Of a stretch of DNA of 64,000 bases, positions 60,641-64,000 are shown in pieces. Made by a program: the position numbers and the translations under genes. This DNA is from Peronospora farinosa (taxonomy: Eukaryota > Oomycota > Peronosporomycetes > Peronosporales > Peronosporaceae). Position 1 is the stretch's first letter, and each line of letters begins with the position of its first letter. The DNA is taken from contig CANTFK010000239.1 in NCBI GenBank assembly GCA_947646735.1, positions 186,001 through 250,000 on the forward strand, written 5' to 3'. The notes beneath the pieces are model-generated. The model did not search any database. It was not told the DNA's origin and saw nothing but the letters and a program-made list of their open reading frames with translations.

Positions 60641-63203
60641 TCAGACAAAGAAGATGGTAGTTTTGAGTGATCCTGATAGAGTCGATACTCCTACTGGACT
60701 TTCACACACGGACGAATACGCCATCGAAGGAGACGAGTACAATGACAATGGCTCCCGATCTCCAGTATCCAGTGAATCAGTTGAGAAAACAGACAAATGC
60801 TGCCTGTCAATCAAACACCTGTCGCTGGACTCTAGCATACTAACACTTAGTGACGTGGGGGAGGCCGATGATAAGCTCGGGTCCCGAGAAGACTCACAAC
60901 TATAGCCGCTATCGCCCGTGTGATCGCTTTGAAGATATTCCGTACGATCGTTCTGGAAAGTTGGTGAATCCTGGATATCAAACAGCTTCTCGCGCACGAA
61001 ATTGGCTAGTCGAGTAGCATATTCGTCGGCAGGTACAGCACTTACATCGTGAGTATCCTTGCAGAGCAAATAGCCCAGGAACCAACGCTGCACAGTCCAG
61101 CGCCAATTGTATCGCTGCAACATGTCGACAATACCAACGTAGTAGACTTCGTTCTTATCGTGAGACAATAGACCATTTTCATGTGGCCTGCGTTGTGCGG
61201 GGGTATCGTATCGAACACCAAGTAGAATGCTATAATCGATGATACCCCGGCTGGCAAGGAATACAAAGTCACTGCACAATTGATCTTGCTGCACGACCGT
61301 GTTCGCATACGACAAAGACATACCCGAGCTGATTGTGAGAAAATCAATGTCCATCAAAAGCTGGCTGATGGCCTGCTTATCCTTGGCAACCTGGATGAGG
61401 CCCTCCATGTCGGTTGCGCTTACTGCCTGCCGTCGATCACGATTTCCTTTGAGGTCAAACCGTTGGTGAACTGGGCCCTCGCTGAAGAGATTTTGCATCA
61501 CCACAAAGTACATACGACGTTTGCCGATGGGCAACGAGATTGAGTGACAACCAAAGTAGCGACACAGCGTCGACTGTGGGTTTGACTGCAGGTACTGGTG
61601 GTAGTGTGGCCTGCAAAAAAGGTGAGCAAAGTGTTAGTTGGCCAAAGATTACCTTTGCTCGAGATGATAAAGCACGCACAAGATGGCTCGTAACGTATTG
61701 AACTCCTCCTTCGGTACACTTTTCACCATGAACTGTTTGTTCGCTGCTCAAACACACGTGAACAGAAGTTATTAGCTTTGTGTGTTGCTTTGAATCATGG
61801 CAAAACAAACGCATCGCACCTGTAAAGTAGAAAATGTTGCCACTCTTCCCTTCCGAGCCGTGTTCACTGAGAATGCGAGATGGATCGAACGATTCCCTGT
61901 AAAAATCCTGATCAATCTTGAACTGCGCGCGAATTTGATGGAAGACCTTCGGTGCGCAGTCACGAAAGTTGAGCATCGTGCTGTTCTTTAGACCATAGAC
62001 GACGACACCCATGCTCTTCACGTAGTTATAGTCATTGTAACTAATGCTCGAGTAGTAGTCGCCATCATTCCATCCGACAGCCTCGGTGTCCGATCCTGTG
62101 AATTCGGCACTTGAGCTGATCCCTGTTGCCTTCTTTTCGACGATCTGTGCTATTTCAATGGACTTCATAATGCCCAACGACATGTATCGCATCACATCCA
62201 TACGAAGTTTGTTTGATACGTCAATCTTTTCTCTTTGGTTGTTGTTGTTATGCGCAGAAGCAACACCTCTTGATGATGAAGTCATAAGCACACCTCCAGC
62301 TTCAATCTGTGAAATGGTGGTTCGCGATGGATTGCTGTAGTTGCTGTCACCTCTTTCGGTTTCGTCTTCATATTGCTCCATCGGGGCGCTGAAGACCCCA
62401 GCGTCGCGACAGAATAACGCAAACAATGTTAAGGTCTCAAGCACGAGCGAAAACTGGTCTAGTGCGTTGGGTGTCAATCGACCAAACGCTGAACCTAACT
62501 GCATTAGATAGATAACCAAGGCCACTAGCGTATGGACGACAAATACACCCAAGTAAGGTAGAATCCGCTTCGCCATCCGTCTCGTGGTGGCATGTGCGTG
62601 TGTTTCAAGTATTCGAGAGCGGCGCCAGGACTGAATAAGTGCAAAACCGATGTAGACTAGCACCAAATACGCCGGCAAGTCGAAGTACAGCACAACGTTT
62701 GCAGTTGTGTTCTCGTGGAGTTTCCCAAAAACGTAGCGGAAAATGAGACAGTAGATCAGCGAACCTGGCCAGGCGTAGATGTGGTGCTTGACATTGTCGG
62801 CGTTGAATGGCAGGAACGGATTCGAGAGCGAAAAAATTAGATCGAGTGCCAGCATGAGATACCACAGCGTCGCAGAAGTGCTGAAGAAGAAGTAGCACCA
62901 GAAGAAAAAGGGTACATAGGATTCCAAGTTCCCTGCGTCATGGCCCAGCTCCTCGTTAGCTATCCTGCTAAGGGTAGCAGGCACTGATCCTCCGACATTG
63001 TCCGGATCTAGGAGAACAAACCAGGCGTGCAGTCCTACGCGCATGATGCTTGCAATGCTCACACTCATGAAGATGCTCATTAGCACCATACCCGGATGCA
63101 CCCTCGAACTAGGATACTTGATGAAGAAGAAGATCATGGCTCCGCTCGATAGTAGGCCCGAGGCCAAGGCCGTGAGTTGCCAGACCATCAGGAGGTCGTG
63201 CAT
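60641..63203 (-). CDS. GPCR-PIPK: seven-TM receptor fused to a phosphatidylinositol-phosphate kinase
   Basis: Three exons (63203-61820, 61743-61653, 61610-60641; introns 76 and 42 nt) give 814 residues. These oomycete proteins join a GPCR-like domain to a type I/II PIP kinase that makes PtdIns(4,5)P2; family members are implicated in spore development and growth in Phytophthora. Seen: seven hydrophobic segments in residues ~1-270 (from 'VWQLTALASGLLSSGAMIFF' through 'LGVFVVHTLVALVIYLMQL'), a linker rich in Ser and Asn, then the kinase from ~residue 350: 'FYFTANKQFMVKSVPKEEFN' across the first splice (ATP-binding Lys), 'LCRYFGCHSISLP', 'QRFDLKGNRDRR' (catalytic DLKG), 'MDIDFLTIS', 'IIDYSILLGV' in place of the common MDYSLL, and 'VGIVDMLQRYNWRWTVQRWF'. 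The C-terminal tail is acidic. Confidence 0.92.
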
Positions 63204-64000
63204 CGTCTACCGACTTAGATTGTGACTCTTCGCGGTGATCGCGCTCGACACGAATGTCACGCGCGACCTCAGTGAGTGCCGTTTGATTTGAGCGTGTTGG
63301 GGTCGCCAACAAAGGTGCAAAATCGAAAGAGAACGAGGACACGATGAGGAGTTCTACAAGCAAGAAAAACGCTTAATGGTGAGAGAAATGTACTTGCACT
63401 AAGGGCGAGTTGCACTGGCTCACTGGAGGACTGTGTCGTCTAGCAATGGGGGTTCCTTTTCTAGTTCCAGCTTCAGAATAATATGCAATCGAGTTGAGAA
63501 GATGATACGGAAGCAGCGCTGAAAAGGAACACGGAGCGAGAGTTCTTCAAGTCAAATGCTCATTGCCTTCATCTCGAAGAGGTGGAACTTTGCACGAATC
63601 AACAGACTGTCAAGTCGTATAACGCAGTCGACCGTAAACTTGGTGCATTTTGCTGGACTTAAATGCTGCAGACGTAAGACAGGCGACGCTATAGCAAGCA
63701 GTCCCTGTTGCTAAGATGAATACGGACTGTTGTAGCTTACGCATTAGTTCCTATCAGTCGACACCTTTCGTGTATCATCAGTCTTCTTTCTTTTTTCTAT
63801 CACAGTGCTGCCAACAACTGGTGCAGTGCTTTCACTGATACTTTCGAAAGATGAAGCTGAACAGTCATTAAGAACAGCGATTAGAACCCCACAAAAGCCC
63901 GACCCTTTGGCCCACACACTGACTCGCGTACGTTCAGTATCACATACACTTTAACATCTTCTATAGCTAAAGTAGGGAGCGATATGACAAGACGTCGACA
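63204..64000. other. Right edge: no gene recognised
   Basis: This is upstream of the GPCR-PIPK start and should hold its promoter. A minus-strand frame at 63,363-63,109 has a hydrophobic start but overlaps the receptor coding region and has no family match. Confidence 0.4.

Overview
This window is nuclear DNA of a stramenopile, almost certainly a peronosporalean oomycete (Phytophthora or downy-mildew type). The evidence is a GPCR fused to a phosphatidylinositol-phosphate kinase (an oomycete hallmark also known in Dictyostelium), a cAMP-receptor-like GPCR, a pectin methylesterase relic, FYVE-related/START-like paralogs, Gypsy and LINE relics, and many short GT-AG introns (mostly about 60-110 bp). 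Genes are eukaryotic and monocistronic. Exon joins were built by hand from splice signals and reading-frame phase and are not supported by transcript data.

Layout. 1-10,100 is repeat-rich: a decayed Gypsy element on the minus strand (gag, zinc knuckles, protease, RT, RNase H start) that is unusually rich in GATC, then a second decayed Gypsy element on the plus strand whose integrase is split by a perfect 48-copy, 16-bp minisatellite, then a diverged tandem repeat and a LINE RT relic. 10,100-26,100 holds a CARM1-like arginine methyltransferase, an S41 protease-like protein that seems to lack its catalytic serine, a MetX-type homoserine acyltransferase, a pectinesterase pseudogene, a FYVE-GAF protein, a helicase-associated-repeat protein, methylmalonate-semialdehyde dehydrogenase (6 exons), the mRNA export factor GLE1 (6 exons) and ribosomal protein eS27 (exon 1 is the ATG alone).

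26,700-43,600 holds an importin-alpha-like ARM protein with a zinc-binding C-terminal extension, an RFWD3-like RING/WD40 E3 ligase, a four-TM protein, a disordered protein with PP1- and LC8-type motifs, a SURP-domain protein, a candidate MITE, a tandem Cys/His zinc-finger protein, heme A synthase COX15 and a riboflavin synthase with a hydrophobic C-terminal tail.

43,600-63,200 holds TAF5, a cAMP-receptor-like GPCR, a SYLF-domain protein, a class V aminotransferase-like enzyme, an SMP-30 family beta-propeller, two START-like/zinc-finger paralogs with relics of both families, the TFIIH subunit p44 (SSL1), and the GPCR-PIPK fusion. 63,204-64,000 has no recognisable gene.

The gene set is mostly housekeeping (transcription, DNA repair, mRNA export, translation, mitochondrial heme and amino-acid metabolism) plus phosphoinositide/GPCR signalling. 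Neighbours are packed tightly: two divergent ATG pairs lie only 134-135 bp apart. The most notable observations are two genes that need 23-nt and 25-nt excisions to stay in frame, the minisatellite inside the integrase, the GATC-rich retroelement, the zinc-finger importin-alpha fusion, the possibly membrane-anchored riboflavin synthase, and the duplicated SMP-30/START-zinc-finger block.
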